DNA of 64,000 bases. Source: VGTK01 sp046327915 (GTDB taxonomy: Bacteria > Desulfobacterota > Binatia > UBA12015). A program made the translations under genes and the position numbers. Under the pieces are notes generated by a model. The model searched no databases. It saw only the letters and a list, made by a program, of their open reading frames with translations, and had not been told where the DNA came from. Below are positions 1-8,389 of the stretch, piece after piece (position 1 is the stretch's first letter; the number at the start of each line of letters is the position of its first letter). The stretch lies in assembly GCA_046327915.1 (NCBI GenBank), contig JAXLXO010000022.1, positions 62,001-126,000 of the forward strand, written 5' to 3'.

Positions 1-1090
1 CGGCCGAGTGTCCGCCGAGGAACACGTTGTGGTTCTTGACGGCGAGGTCTGCCGCCTGCACGACCGCGTCGATGTCCTGCGAGAACACCAGAGGCGTCCA
101 GTTGGCGAGGAACGGCACGTCGGCCTGCGTGTCGTAGAACACCGCGCGGCGTCCGAGGTCGGACAGCAGCGGGCTCAGCGGCATGCCGATCTCGCCGCCG
201 AACAGCCAGTCGAGCGCGGCCTTCGAATCGTTCGCGTCGTCGGCGAGCAGCAGGCCGGCGCGGTCCTCGAGCTGGTTGGAGCGCCGGTCGAACGCCCACA
301 CCTCGACGGCGAGACCCTGCTCGCGCGCCACGCGCACGATGAGGTTCTCGGCGAGAACCTTGAATCCGCCGGCGCCGCCCTCGAAGCCGGGCACGAGGAT
401 CAGGATCGCGTCGGGCTGCACGCCCGGACGCTGTGCGAAGTAGCGCGTGTAGCGCGCGTTGTTCAGGTCGAAGGTGGCGCTGCCGAACTGCGTGACGAGC
501 TTCGGGTTGGTCACCGTCACGCCCGGGCTGCCCGGCGTGTTGGGCGGCTCGGCCGCGCTCGGGATGTCGATCGTCGTGCCGCGCACCGCGCAGCGCAGCT
601 CGTCCTTCGCGTCGATCAGCAGATCGCCGTTCGCGTCGGCGGCGTCGATGCAGTGCGTGTAGCCGCCGCAGGCGACCTGCCGGACCTTGCCGCTCGGGCT
701 GTCCACGCAGGACGACTCCTGCTTGATCGCGCAGCGCAGCTTCGGCTGCGGGCCGGTGCCCTGCTTGAGGCACGGTGACTTCGCCGCCGACACCGGCAGG
801 CCGCACGTCGTGCGCGCCTGGATGGCGTTGACGGTCGCCTTGCACTCGCGGCGCAGCGCGCTGCCGTCGATCGCGTTCTTCACCGCGGCGCGCGAGCAGC
901 GCTGGTACTCGTCGCGCGCCGTGGCGGTCGCGCACGGGCACGCGCCCTCGATCACCGCGCGCAGCGTGTCGATCTGCGCGCGGTCGATCCACTGCGAGGC
1001 GCCGGCGAGGCACTTGTCGGCCGCCTGCGCTGTCGTCGCGCAGGCGAGGAGGAGAAGCATCAGGGACGGGGCGTACTTGACGAGGCGCAT
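1..1090 (-). CDS. Secreted alpha/beta-hydrolase-like protein (3' end cut by window edge)
   Basis: The reading frame runs without a stop from an ATG at 1090 to the left edge, giving about 363 residues of an incomplete protein. It opens with a Sec signal peptide (MRLVKYAPS, a leucine run, then AQA-ADKC). A cysteine-containing region of about 170 residues follows, then a serine-hydrolase-like domain: 'ILILVPGFEGGAGGF' looks like the HG/oxyanion strand. The last visible residues, 'NVFLGGHSA', look like the start of a G-x-S-x-G nucleophile elbow. The acid and histidine of a triad would lie outside the window. The N-terminal cysteine region resembles the modules in the proteins at 46764-47711 and 60125-60868. 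The substrate is unknown. Location is inferred to be periplasmic or extracellular from the signal peptide. Confidence 0.75.
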   Translation of the reverse strand, partial: MRLVKYAPSLMLLLLACATTAQAADKCLAGASQWIDRAQIDTLRAVIEGACPCATATARDEYQRCSRAAVKNAIDGSALRRECKATVNAIQARTTCGLPVSAAKSPCLKQGTGPQPKLRCAIKQESSCVDSPSGKVRQVACGGYTHCIDAADANGDLLIDAKDELRCAVRGTTIDIPSAAEPPNTPGSPGVTVTNPKLVTQFGSATFDLNNARYTRYFAQRPGVQPDAILILVPGFEGGAGGFKVLAENLIVRVAREQGLAVEVWAFDRRSNQLEDRAGLLLADDANDSKAALDWLFGGEIGMPLSPLLSDLGRRAVFYDTQADVPFLANWTPLVFSQDIDAVVQAADLAVKNHNVFLGGHSA

Positions 1091-1236
1091 GGACCCTCCG
1101 GCTGGCCCCATCGGGCCGGCAGCTGCATCGCCGGAGAGTATGCCCCGGAACCCCGGGGCGCGCGAGGTCGAACCGGCGGCGGAGTTTCAGTCCGCGAGAC
1201 GGCAGACGCGCGGCCCGCGTGCCGCCGCGCGCCGCG

Positions 1237-2655
1237 TCAGGAGCAGCGAATCTTGTTGCGACCGTTGAAGGCCGCGACCTTGTAGCACTCGGCGAGGGTC
1301 GGGTAGTTGAACACCGTCTCGATGAAGTACTCGGCGGTGCCCTTGAGGCGCATGACCGCCTGACCGATGTGAACGAGCTCGGTCGCGCTGGTGCCGATGA
1401 TGTGCACGCCGAGGATGGCCTCGGTCTGCTGGTGGATCAGCAGCTTCAGCATGCCGGTCTCGTCGCCCAGCAGCTGGCCGCGCGCGGTCTCGCGGTAGTA
1501 GGCGATGCCGGTCTCGTAGGGCACGGCGCGCTCGGTGAGCGCGTCCTCGGTCGCGCCGACCATCGAGATCTCGGGGATCGCGTAGATGCCGTACGGCAGC
1601 ATCTCCTCCTCGAGGACCATCGGCGCGCCGAACATGTGGCACGCGGCGAGGCGTCCCTGCTCCATCGAGGTCGAGGCGAGCGCGGGGAAGCCGATCACGT
1701 CGCCGCATGCGTAGACGTGCGGGACCGACGTCTGGAAGGTCTCGTTGACCTTGATGCGCCCGCGCTCGTCGGCGGTGAGGCCGGCGGTGGCGAGGTCGAG
1801 CTTGTCGGTCGCGCCCTGGCGCCCGCCCGAGTAGAGCAGACAGTCCGCGTGCAGCGTCTTGCCGCTGGCGAGCGTCGCCTGGACGAGATCGCCCGTCGTG
1901 CGCGAGCCGGCCGGCGCCGGCACGCGCTTGATCTCGACGACCTTCTCGCCGAGCCGCAGCGTCATGCCCGACTGCCGAAGCTGGTACTGCAGCGCCTCGA
2001 CGATCTCGCGGTCGGCGAACTCGAGAAGCCGGTCGCGCGTCTCGATCAGCGTGACGCGCACGCCGAGCGCCGACAGCATCGACGCGTACTCCGTGCCGAT
2101 CACGCCGCCGCCGACGACGATCAGCGTCTGCGGCAGATACGGCAGGTGCAGCAGCTCGTCGGTGGTGACGATCTTCTCGCCGTCGAACGGCACGTGCGCG
2201 GGTCGCGCCGGCGCAGTGCCCGGCGCGAGCAGGATGTGCGTCGCGTCGATGGTCTCGGTCGCGTGGCGGCCGTCGACGACGATGCGGTTCGCGTCGAGCA
2301 GCGACGCGCCGCCGTGCATCAGCTCGATGCCGTTGTCGAGCAGCTGCCGGCGCACGACCTCGATCTCGGCACGGATCACGCGTTGGCAGTAATCGATGAG
2401 GAGCGACAGCTCCTTGGTGCGGTCGATGGTGCCGCCGCCGACGTCGTCGGCGTGCTTGCGCGCCGCGAGCACCGCGACCACCGCCTCGCGCAGCGCCTTC
2501 GACGGGATCGTGCCGGTGTTGATCGCGACCCCGCCGACCGCCTCCATCTGCTCGACGACGCAGACGGTCTTGCCGAGCTTCGCCGCCTGGATGGCGCACT
2601 TCTGTCCCGCCGGACCGCTGCCGACGACGCACAGGTCGAAGTGCCGGATCTCCAC
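1237..2655 (-). CDS. sthA: Soluble pyridine nucleotide transhydrogenase (Si-specific NAD(P)+ transhydrogenase)
   Basis: This 472-residue FAD flavoprotein belongs to the pyridine nucleotide-disulfide oxidoreductase superfamily and would exchange hydride between NADPH and NAD+ in the cytoplasm. Visible features are the FAD Rossmann motif 'VVGSGPAGQKCA' near residue 10, 'GTIPSKALRE' near residue 50, and the NAD(P) site 'IVVGGGVIGTEYA' near residue 180. 'YACGDVIG' lies near residue 310, and a C-terminal dimerisation domain contains 'VHIIGTSATEL'. The redox disulfide of lipoamide dehydrogenases is absent: 'GGVAINTGTIPSK' carries no C-x4-C, as expected for SthA. A GTG start at 2655 is chosen because it gives the usual length of about 466 residues. 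It lies only 5 nt after the stop of the upstream lipoprotein gene, so the two are probably co-transcribed. Confidence 0.9.
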   Translation of the reverse strand: MEIRHFDLCVVGSGPAGQKCAIQAAKLGKTVCVVEQMEAVGGVAINTGTIPSKALREAVVAVLAARKHADDVGGGTIDRTKELSLLIDYCQRVIRAEIEVVRRQLLDNGIELMHGGASLLDANRIVVDGRHATETIDATHILLAPGTAPARPAHVPFDGEKIVTTDELLHLPYLPQTLIVVGGGVIGTEYASMLSALGVRVTLIETRDRLLEFADREIVEALQYQLRQSGMTLRLGEKVVEIKRVPAPAGSRTTGDLVQATLASGKTLHADCLLYSGGRQGATDKLDLATAGLTADERGRIKVNETFQTSVPHVYACGDVIGFPALASTSMEQGRLAACHMFGAPMVLEEEMLPYGIYAIPEISMVGATEDALTERAVPYETGIAYYRETARGQLLGDETGMLKLLIHQQTEAILGVHIIGTSATELVHIGQAVMRLKGTAEYFIETVFNYPTLAECYKVAAFNGRNKIRCS

Positions 2656-2660
2656 GTTCG

Positions 2661-3182
2661 TCAGCGCGAGACGGTGACGTTGGCCGAGCCGTTGCCCGTG
2701 ACCGAGGTCTGGGCCCAGAGGATGCGCTGCTGCGCGCTTCCGTCCACCGAGTCGCGCCACGCGACCGGGCAGGTCAGGTAGTAGCTGCCCGTCGGGACCT
2801 CCTCGAAGGCGAAGCGACCCTCCTCGTCCGCGGCGGTGACCCACCAGACCGCGTCCGCGTCCTCCTTCCAGGGCGTCGTGCCGCCCTTCAGGACGACGTC
2901 CTGGATGTAGCGCGTCGAGTCGTCGGTGACCGGCGTGAGCCGGACCTGGCACGCGGAGCCGACGAGGGTGGTGCCGGCGCTGGTCGTCATCGTCACCTGG
3001 CCGGTGATCCGAGCCGAGCCGCGCTCGCGATACGGCGCGTACTCGCGCTCGTTGATCTCTTCCTTCTTGGTGTGGTGGTGCGTGCACCCGAGGACGACCG
3101 CGAGCGCGATGCAGAGGCTCGCCGTGACCATCCGCGTTCCGCGGCGCGGCGCCGTCGTCCGGTCGTTTCGCTCACCCGTCAT
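2661..3182 (-). CDS. Lipoprotein with a carboxypeptidase-regulatory-like beta domain
   Basis: This 173-residue protein has a basic N terminus, a hydrophobic stretch and a lipobox 'AVVLGC' at about residues 25-30, followed by 'THHHTKKEE'. It is therefore predicted to be a lipid-anchored envelope protein. The mature part ('ARITGQVTM...GSACQVRLTPV...GRFAFEEVPTGSYYLTC') reads like a carboxypeptidase-regulatory/transthyretin-like beta sandwich, with one cysteine pair that could form a disulfide. The ATG at 3182 is chosen because AGGAGG lies eight bases upstream; an ATG 30 bases further upstream lacks this. It immediately precedes sthA on the same strand. I do not know its function, and the link to SthA may be only positional. 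Confidence 0.7.
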   Translation of the reverse strand: MTGERNDRTTAPRRGTRMVTASLCIALAVVLGCTHHHTKKEEINEREYAPYRERGSARITGQVTMTTSAGTTLVGSACQVRLTPVTDDSTRYIQDVVLKGGTTPWKEDADAVWWVTAADEEGRFAFEEVPTGSYYLTCPVAWRDSVDGSAQQRILWAQTSVTGNGSANVTVSR

Positions 3183-3335
3183 CGCTTCGTCCTCCTGCGT
3201 ACGGCGTCTCATCGGCGAGACGCTTCCCGGACCAAAGCCCGGCCCAGACGCTCTACGGCATCCGGGGGGCGTGTCGCCAGCGGCGCGGGCGCGTGCGATG
3301 CGCTACCGGGCGGACATGGCGTTGCGGGGCGGGAA

Positions 3336-3749
3336 GTGAAGATCGCGGCCGGATGCCTCGTGCGGGCGCGCTTCGAGGGCGAGTGGCGCTACCTGATCGT
3401 CCACCCGAGCGGTGCCTACAACCGAAAGGCGCCGTACTCGATTCCCAAGGGCCTGGTCGAGGCGGGCGAGTCGGCCGAGGACACGGCGGTGCGCGAGACG
3501 CGCGAGGAGACCGGGCTCGACTGCCGGATCGTCGCGGCGCTCGGCGAGATCTCCTACGTGAAGTCCCGCAAGCGCGTGATCGCGTTTCTCGCCGAGGCGC
3601 TCGAGCCGCCCGCGTCGGCGGTGCTCGCGCCCGGCGACTGGGAGATCGACCGCGCCGAGTTCCACCCCGCGGACGAGGCGCGCGCGCGGCTGCACCCCGA
3701 CCAGCAGCCGTTCATCGATCGTGCGATCGCGCTCGAATCGCGGGCGTGA
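3336..3749 (+). CDS. Nudix hydrolase
   Basis: This 137-residue protein contains a complete Nudix box, G-x5-E-x7-R-E-x2-E-E-x-G-L, starting at 'GLVEAGES' (about residue 40) and ending 'REETGL'. Such enzymes hydrolyse nucleoside diphosphates linked to another moiety and need Mg2+ or Mn2+ held by the Nudix glutamates. The N-terminal 'AAGCLVRARFEGEWRYLIVHP' and 'YSIPKGLVE' resemble the small bacterial MutT/diadenosine polyphosphatase-like group. No exact substrate can be read from the sequence. A GTG at 3336 is the start giving a compact Nudix fold; upstream in-frame codons lack family similarity. pdxH starts 31 bases downstream on the same strand. Confidence 0.85.
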   Translation: MKIAAGCLVRARFEGEWRYLIVHPSGAYNRKAPYSIPKGLVEAGESAEDTAVRETREETGLDCRIVAALGEISYVKSRKRVIAFLAEALEPPASAVLAPGDWEIDRAEFHPADEARARLHPDQQPFIDRAIALESRA

Positions 3750-3780
3750 CGCGCGGCGAGAAGACGCTACACTGCCGCGC

Positions 3781-4362
3781 ATGGCTGCTGCCGATCCGAT
3801 CGTCCGCTTCCGCCGCTGGCTGCGCGACGCCGAGCGCGCCGGCGCTCCGCTCCCGGAGGCGATGGCGCTCGCCACCGCGACCCCCGACGGCGTGCCGTCG
3901 CTGCGCCTCGTGCTGCTCAAGCAGGCCGACGCGGACGGCTTCGTCTTCTTCACCGACGCGCGCAGCCGCAAGGGGCGCGAGCTGCGTGCGAACCCGCACG
4001 CCGCGGCGACCTTCCACTGGAACACCATGGGCCGTCAGGTGCGCGTCGAGGGACGCGTCGTCGAGCTGCCCGAGTCCGACGCGGACGAGTACTGGGCGAC
4101 GCGTCCGCGCGGCAGCCAGCTGTCCGGCGCCACCTCGTTCCAGAGCCGCGTGCTGGCGAATCGCGCCGCGCTGGTCGCGCGCCGCGCCGCCACCGAGAAG
4201 CGCTGGGCGGACGGCGACGTGCCGCGGCCCGCGCAGTGGCGCGGCTTCCGCATCGTCCCGTCCGTGATCGAGTTCTGGACGCACAAGGACGACCGCCTGC
4301 ACCACCGCGAGCTGTTCACGCGGCGGGGCCGCGTGTGGCGCGCGTCGCTGCTCGAGCCCTGA
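3781..4362 (+). CDS. pdxH: Pyridoxamine 5'-phosphate oxidase
   Basis: This 193-residue FMN enzyme oxidises pyridoxamine or pyridoxine 5'-phosphate to pyridoxal 5'-phosphate in vitamin B6 salvage. Characteristic stretches are 'PSLRLVLLKQ' and 'GFVFFTDARSRKG' (FMN phosphate contacts), 'RPRGSQLSGATSFQS', and the C-terminal 'FWTHKDDRLHHRE', which holds the substrate-binding R-L-H-x-R. It is about 25 residues shorter than the E. coli enzyme, all missing from the variable N terminus. The ATG at 3781 is the only start close to the conserved region. The gene follows the Nudix hydrolase closely and converges on the basic-protein gene across a strong hairpin at 4415-4445. Confidence 0.93.
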   Translation: MAAADPIVRFRRWLRDAERAGAPLPEAMALATATPDGVPSLRLVLLKQADADGFVFFTDARSRKGRELRANPHAAATFHWNTMGRQVRVEGRVVELPESDADEYWATRPRGSQLSGATSFQSRVLANRAALVARRAATEKRWADGDVPRPAQWRGFRIVPSVIEFWTHKDDRLHHRELFTRRGRVWRASLLEP

Positions 4363-4414
4363 GCGCGGGCGCTCCGGCGGCGTCGGACCGTGGGCTCCGG
4401 GGCCGCAGGTGACG

Positions 4415-4445
4415 CGCGCGCCGCGCACGGGATGCGCGGCGCGCG
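4415..4445. terminator. Hairpin between convergent genes
   Basis: A 12-base inverted repeat (CGCGCGCCGCGC with its complement) around a 7-base loop lies between the 3' ends of pdxH and the histone-like gene. There is no T-tract. It is placed to act in both directions. Confidence 0.55.
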
Positions 4446-4451
4446 TTCCGT

Positions 4452-4784
4452 TCAGCCGACGGTGCGGCCGATCCAGCGGCTCACGGCCGGCAGGATCGGC
4501 AGCGACTTGATGACGCTCGACAGCGCCGACTCGCCCTTCGCGGCCTTCGGCGCCTTCGCGGCGGGCTTCGCCTTGCCCTTCGCGGCGGTGCCCTTGGCGG
4601 TCGCGGGCGCGCTCTTCTTCTTCGGCTTCAGCCCGGCCGTCGTCTTCGCCGCCGCTGCCTTCGCCGGCTTCGCCGCGGCCTTCGGCTTCGCGGCCGGCTG
4701 TGCCGCCTTCGCCACGGCCTTCGCCGCCGGAGCCTTGACCGCAGACTTTTTGCTCGACTTCTTCTTCGCGCCGCTCGCCGCCAT
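4452..4784 (-). CDS. Histone H1-like Lys/Ala/Pro-rich basic protein
   Basis: This 110-residue protein is mostly a low-complexity tail of K-A-A, P-A-A-K and A-K-A repeats (residues 5-85), closely resembling eukaryotic H1 tails and bacterial AlgP/HctA-like nucleoid proteins. The last 25 residues are different and more ordered ('SALSSVIKSLPILP', then 'VSRWIGRTVG'). A role in binding DNA or another polyanion such as polyphosphate is inferred from charge alone. GGGGAGG stands about six bases before the ATG at 4784. It is divergent from the transglycosylase gene, with about 75 bases between starts. Similar basic tails occur on both polyphosphate kinases of this window. Confidence 0.75.
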   Translation of the reverse strand: MAASGAKKKSSKKSAVKAPAAKAVAKAAQPAAKPKAAAKPAKAAAAKTTAGLKPKKKSAPATAKGTAAKGKAKPAAKAPKAAKGESALSSVIKSLPILPAVSRWIGRTVG

Positions 4785-4859
4785 GCCGATCCTCCCCTTT
4801 GCGGGCGTGTGGTGAACTGCTTCGCCCGTCGCCTCGCGAGCGATACCATGCACCTCGCC

Positions 4860-6887
4860 ATGTGGAAACGTCGCGCGACGCGCACGCACGCTCTTTCCGC
4901 GGTCGTCGCGGCGCTCACGCTCGCCGCGGGGGCCGCGCACGCGCGCGACGTGACGTTCCCGATCCGCCTCGACGACCGCTTCCTCACGCTCGAGCTCCAG
5001 CGCAGCGCGTTCACCGATCCCGACGGCACGGCACACGTCTTCGACGACGAGTCCGACTGCAACTCGCTGGTGCTCTTCGATCCGACCGTCGAGTCGGAGC
5101 CGGGCGCGCTGCGCGTGCGCAGCCAGGGCGAGGCGCGCTTCGGCGTGTCGGCGGGCGGGCGCTGCCTGCTGCCGCTGTCGTGGAGCGGGCGGATCGAGCT
5201 GGTCGAGGAGCCGCGCCTCGAGCGCGCGATGCCGGTCGTCCGTTTCGTCGTGACCGACTCGCGGCTGCTCAACGAGGACGGCCGCGAGCCGCTGTTCAGC
5301 GGCACGCTGTGGGGCTGGGTGAAGGACTACGTGCACCCGCGCCTCGAGACGCGCATCGATCTCGCGCAGCCGGTCGCGCAGCTGCGCGAGGTGCTGCCGG
5401 CCTTCGGCGTCGGCGCGCCGGGCAGCGCGCTCGACGACGCTCTGGTGTCGGTGAGCCTCGACGGCGTCGAGCTGTCCGACGGCATGGTGCAGGTGCGTGT
5501 CCGCGTCGCGGTGCCCGATCCGCCGGAGACCAGCGCCACGCCCGAGCCCGAGGGGACCGTCGCGCCGCTCACCGAGGAGGAGCTGCGCCGCTGGCAGCAG
5601 GCGCTGCAGCAGTGGGACGCGTTCCTGACCTTCGTCGTCAAGATCACCGGCGGCGACACGCAGATCATGGCGCTGCGCCGCACGCTGCTGTCGATCCTGC
5701 TCGACGAGCGCTACGCGCTGGCCGACGCGCTCTCGAATCCCGACGCGAGCGTGCGCGATCCCGTGCGGCCGCTCTTCCTGCGCGCGTGGACGCGGCTCGC
5801 GCCCGCGGTGCGCGAGGTCGCCGACGGTCTGCCCGCGGACCAGGCGCTGCGCTACCTGTCGTTCGTTTCGGCCGGCGACGCGCTCGAGGCGCTCGACCAG
5901 CTCGGACCGGAGTCCGGCATCGAGATCTCCGCCGACGGACTGCGCCGTCTCGCGCGTCTGATGGCGCCATCGCTGACGGACGATCCGCTCGCGTACGTGC
6001 CCGGCGTCGATCCGCAGCTGCGCGAGCTGTTCGGCTTCGGAGCGCCGCTGCCGTCGCCCGAGGAGAATCCCGACGTCGACGCGGACGCCGGCGCCGCGCG
6101 CGGCGACGAGGAGGAGCCGACGCCGACGCCGGTGCCGACGCCGACACCGCAGGGCGCCGCGACGAATGCCGCGCCCGACGCGAGCCCTTCGCCGGACGCG
6201 AGCGTCACGCCGGCACCGGCCTCGTCGCAAGACGGCTCGCCGACGAGCTGGCTCTGGCGTCTCCTCGGCGGCACCGCGTGGGCGGCCGAGCTGCCCGAGC
6301 CCGACCTCGCGAAGCGGCTCAACGCGTGGGCGCCGACGCGCGCCGACATCGCCGAGTACGCGCCGCTCGCGCGCCGCCTGCTCGACTCGGTGGCGGCGTG
6401 GCTCCTCGAGCGCCACGAGATCGACCCGGCGCACGTCGCGGTGTTCCGCGCGCTGGTGCCGGCCACGGCGTGGAAGGAGAGCTGCTGGCGCCAGTACGTC
6501 AAGAAGAACGGCAAGCTCGTGCCGCTCACCTCGGCGGCCGGCGCGGTCGGCATCATGCAGGTCAACGTGAGCGTCTGGCGCGGCTTCTACGATCCCGGCG
6601 GACTCAAGCGCGACATCGCCTACAACGCGCGCGCCGGCGGCGAGATCCTGAGCCACTACTGGACGGAGTACGCCGTGCCGCGCGGCGAGGCCGCGAAGGG
6701 TGGCGGCGTCGACGCGCTCGCGCGTGCGACCTACGGCGCCTACAACGGCGGACCCGGCGAGCTGACGCGCTACCGCGACCGGGACGCCACGAAGCGCGAG
6801 CGCGCGGTCGACCGCGAGTTCTTCGTCAAGTACCAGCGCATGAAGGCCGGCGACGACCTCGCCGTGACGGACTGCTACGGCGACTGA
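4860..6887 (+). CDS. Exported lytic transglycosylase (SLT-like) domain protein
   Basis: This protein of about 675 residues has a signal peptide (MWKRRATRTHALSA... ending AHA-RD), a long region without recognised family, a Pro/Thr linker ('PTPVPTPTPQ', about residues 419-431) and a C-terminal lysozyme-like fold. In that domain Glu540 in 'WKESCWR' is the likely catalytic acid. 'SAAGAVGIMQVN', 'YNARAGGEIL' and 'TYGAYNGGPGEL' match the SLT motifs II-IV. It should cleave peptidoglycan glycan strands in the periplasm. The ATG at 4860 is chosen because the signal peptide begins there; ATGs at 4848 and a GTG at 4809 are possible. The N-terminal 400 residues may be a regulatory or targeting domain. 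Confidence 0.8.
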   Translation: MWKRRATRTHALSAVVAALTLAAGAAHARDVTFPIRLDDRFLTLELQRSAFTDPDGTAHVFDDESDCNSLVLFDPTVESEPGALRVRSQGEARFGVSAGGRCLLPLSWSGRIELVEEPRLERAMPVVRFVVTDSRLLNEDGREPLFSGTLWGWVKDYVHPRLETRIDLAQPVAQLREVLPAFGVGAPGSALDDALVSVSLDGVELSDGMVQVRVRVAVPDPPETSATPEPEGTVAPLTEEELRRWQQALQQWDAFLTFVVKITGGDTQIMALRRTLLSILLDERYALADALSNPDASVRDPVRPLFLRAWTRLAPAVREVADGLPADQALRYLSFVSAGDALEALDQLGPESGIEISADGLRRLARLMAPSLTDDPLAYVPGVDPQLRELFGFGAPLPSPEENPDVDADAGAARGDEEEPTPTPVPTPTPQGAATNAAPDASPSPDASVTPAPASSQDGSPTSWLWRLLGGTAWAAELPEPDLAKRLNAWAPTRADIAEYAPLARRLLDSVAAWLLERHEIDPAHVAVFRALVPATAWKESCWRQYVKKNGKLVPLTSAAGAVGIMQVNVSVWRGFYDPGGLKRDIAYNARAGGEILSHYWTEYAVPRGEAAKGGGVDALARATYGAYNGGPGELTRYRDRDATKRERAVDREFFVKYQRMKAGDDLAVTDCYGD

Positions 6888-6917
6888 CGCAGGCGGGCGA
6901 GGCGGCCGCGGGTCGCG

Positions 6918-8225
6918 TCAGCGTGACGCCGCATGGCGGCGCGCGCGGCGGCCGAGCGTCGCCCACAGCAGCACGGCGATCCCCAGCACGGCGAGCATGC
7001 GCGCGTGCGCCTCGAACGGGAACTGCAGCGCGAGGCCGAGGCAGAGCACGAAGCCGACCGCCGGCGTCCACGACGGCGTCACGAAGATGCCGTCCGGCCG
7101 CTCGGTCTCCTCGCGCTTGATGCGCAGCAGGCCGACGTGCAGCGTCGTGAACACGCAGAGCAGCAGCAGGCTCGTGGTCTGCGCGAGGATCTGCACGCCC
7201 CCGGAGACGGCGAGCGCGACCGCGAGGGCATACGCGACCAGCACCGCGACCCACGGCGTCGCGCGCACCGGGTGCACGCGTCCGAGCACCGCGGGCAGCA
7301 GCCCTTCGCGCGCCATGCCGTAGGTCAGGCGCGACGCCATGATCAGGTTCAGCAGCCCGGTGTTGCAGATCGCGAACAGCGCGATCACCGAGAACGCGCC
7401 GCCCGGCGGCTCGATGCCGGCCGCGCGCAGCACGTCGAGCAGCGGCGCCTTCGACGACGCGAGCTGTTCCGTCGGGAGCGTCAGCAGCGCCGCGACCGTG
7501 ATGCCGACGTAGACGAAGCACGAGGTGCCGATCGCGATCAGGATCGCGCGCGGCAGCACGCGCTGCGCGTCGCGGACTTCCTCCGCGACGTTCGCCGTGT
7601 CCTCGAAGCCGATGTACGCGTAGAACGCGAGCGTGGCGCCGCTCAGGATCTGGGCGAGCGTCGCGTGCGGGGTCACGCTCTGCAGCTGCTCGGCGGGCGT
7701 CAAGCGCCCCGCGAACCAGAAGCCGACGATCAGCACCAGCGCGAGACCCGACGCCTCGGCGATCGTCAGCACGACGTTGACGTTCGACGACTCCTGGATG
7801 CCGCGGAAGCTGACCCACGTCATGATCCCGAGCAGCAGCACGCTGCCGAGCACCGGTGGGACGGTCACGAACGACTCGAGGTAGCCCGAGAAGGCGAGCG
7901 ACACCGTCGCCGCCGACGTGATGCCGCTCGCCAGCACCAGCATGCCGATCAGGAACGCGACCGTGGGGCTGCGGAATGCGCGCCCGCTGTAGGCCGCGGC
8001 ACCGGCGGCGACCGGGTAGCGCGAGCTCAGCTCGGCGTAGGTCAGCCCGGTGAACACCGCGATCACCGCCGCGACGCCGAACGACAGCCACGCCGCCGTG
8101 CCGGCGATGCCGACGACCTTGCCGACCAGCGCGTAGATCCCGGCGCCGAGGATGTCGCCGATCGCGTACAGCGTGATCGCGATCGGGCTCAGGGTGCGCT
8201 TCAGCTCGTGGTGGCCGTCGGTCAC
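6918..8225 (-). CDS. APC-superfamily amino acid permease
   Basis: This is an inner-membrane protein of about 435 residues with around 12 hydrophobic segments. It begins 'HHELKRTLSPIAI', and the first helix carries 'YAIGDILGAGIYALVG', the APC TM1 G-A/S-G-I signature. Later motifs include 'FYAYIGFEDTANVAEE' (TM6, typical of basic/neutral amino acid transporters of the YfnA/CAT type) and 'RLTYGMAREG'. It is expected to be a secondary amino acid transporter; the substrate cannot be read. A GTG at 8225 is chosen because it starts just before the family's N terminus. An ATG at 8339 would add 38 residues that look non-coding and would run across the promoter of the divergent cyclase gene. Confidence 0.85.
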   Translation of the reverse strand: MTDGHHELKRTLSPIAITLYAIGDILGAGIYALVGKVVGIAGTAAWLSFGVAAVIAVFTGLTYAELSSRYPVAAGAAAYSGRAFRSPTVAFLIGMLVLASGITSAATVSLAFSGYLESFVTVPPVLGSVLLLGIMTWVSFRGIQESSNVNVVLTIAEASGLALVLIVGFWFAGRLTPAEQLQSVTPHATLAQILSGATLAFYAYIGFEDTANVAEEVRDAQRVLPRAILIAIGTSCFVYVGITVAALLTLPTEQLASSKAPLLDVLRAAGIEPPGGAFSVIALFAICNTGLLNLIMASRLTYGMAREGLLPAVLGRVHPVRATPWVAVLVAYALAVALAVSGGVQILAQTTSLLLLCVFTTLHVGLLRIKREETERPDGIFVTPSWTPAVGFVLCLGLALQFPFEAHARMLAVLGIAVLLWATLGRRARRHAASR

Positions 8226-8311
8226 CCGGGCGCGTTGCCACGCGGGCGCGGCCACGGCAAGGCGACCGCGGCGCGATCGGCCTCCGACCGCGCCGGAAGC
8301 GGCGTTTCGAG

Positions 8312-8340
8312 TTGACACCCGGGTGCCTTGACCAGACAAT
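8312..8340 (+). promoter_or_regulatory. Sigma-70-like promoter of the FHA-GGDEF gene
   Basis: TTGACA (8312-8317) is followed after exactly 17 bases by GACAAT (8335-8340). The ATG of the downstream gene lies 50 bases further on. It lies in the divergent gap with the permease. Confidence 0.55.
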
Positions 8341-8389
8341 CCGCCCGCGGACCGCCGGGCCTCCCCGGACCATCGGTCCCGCCGCAGCC

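Noticed and set aside
1219..2781. A 520-codon open frame opposite sthA
   Set aside because: Antisense shadow; the minus strand holds a complete flavoprotein with all motifs.
4500..4760. DNA tandem repeat or CRISPR-like array
   Set aside because: The repetition comes from K-A-A and P-A-A-K codons in the basic protein and has no spacer structure.
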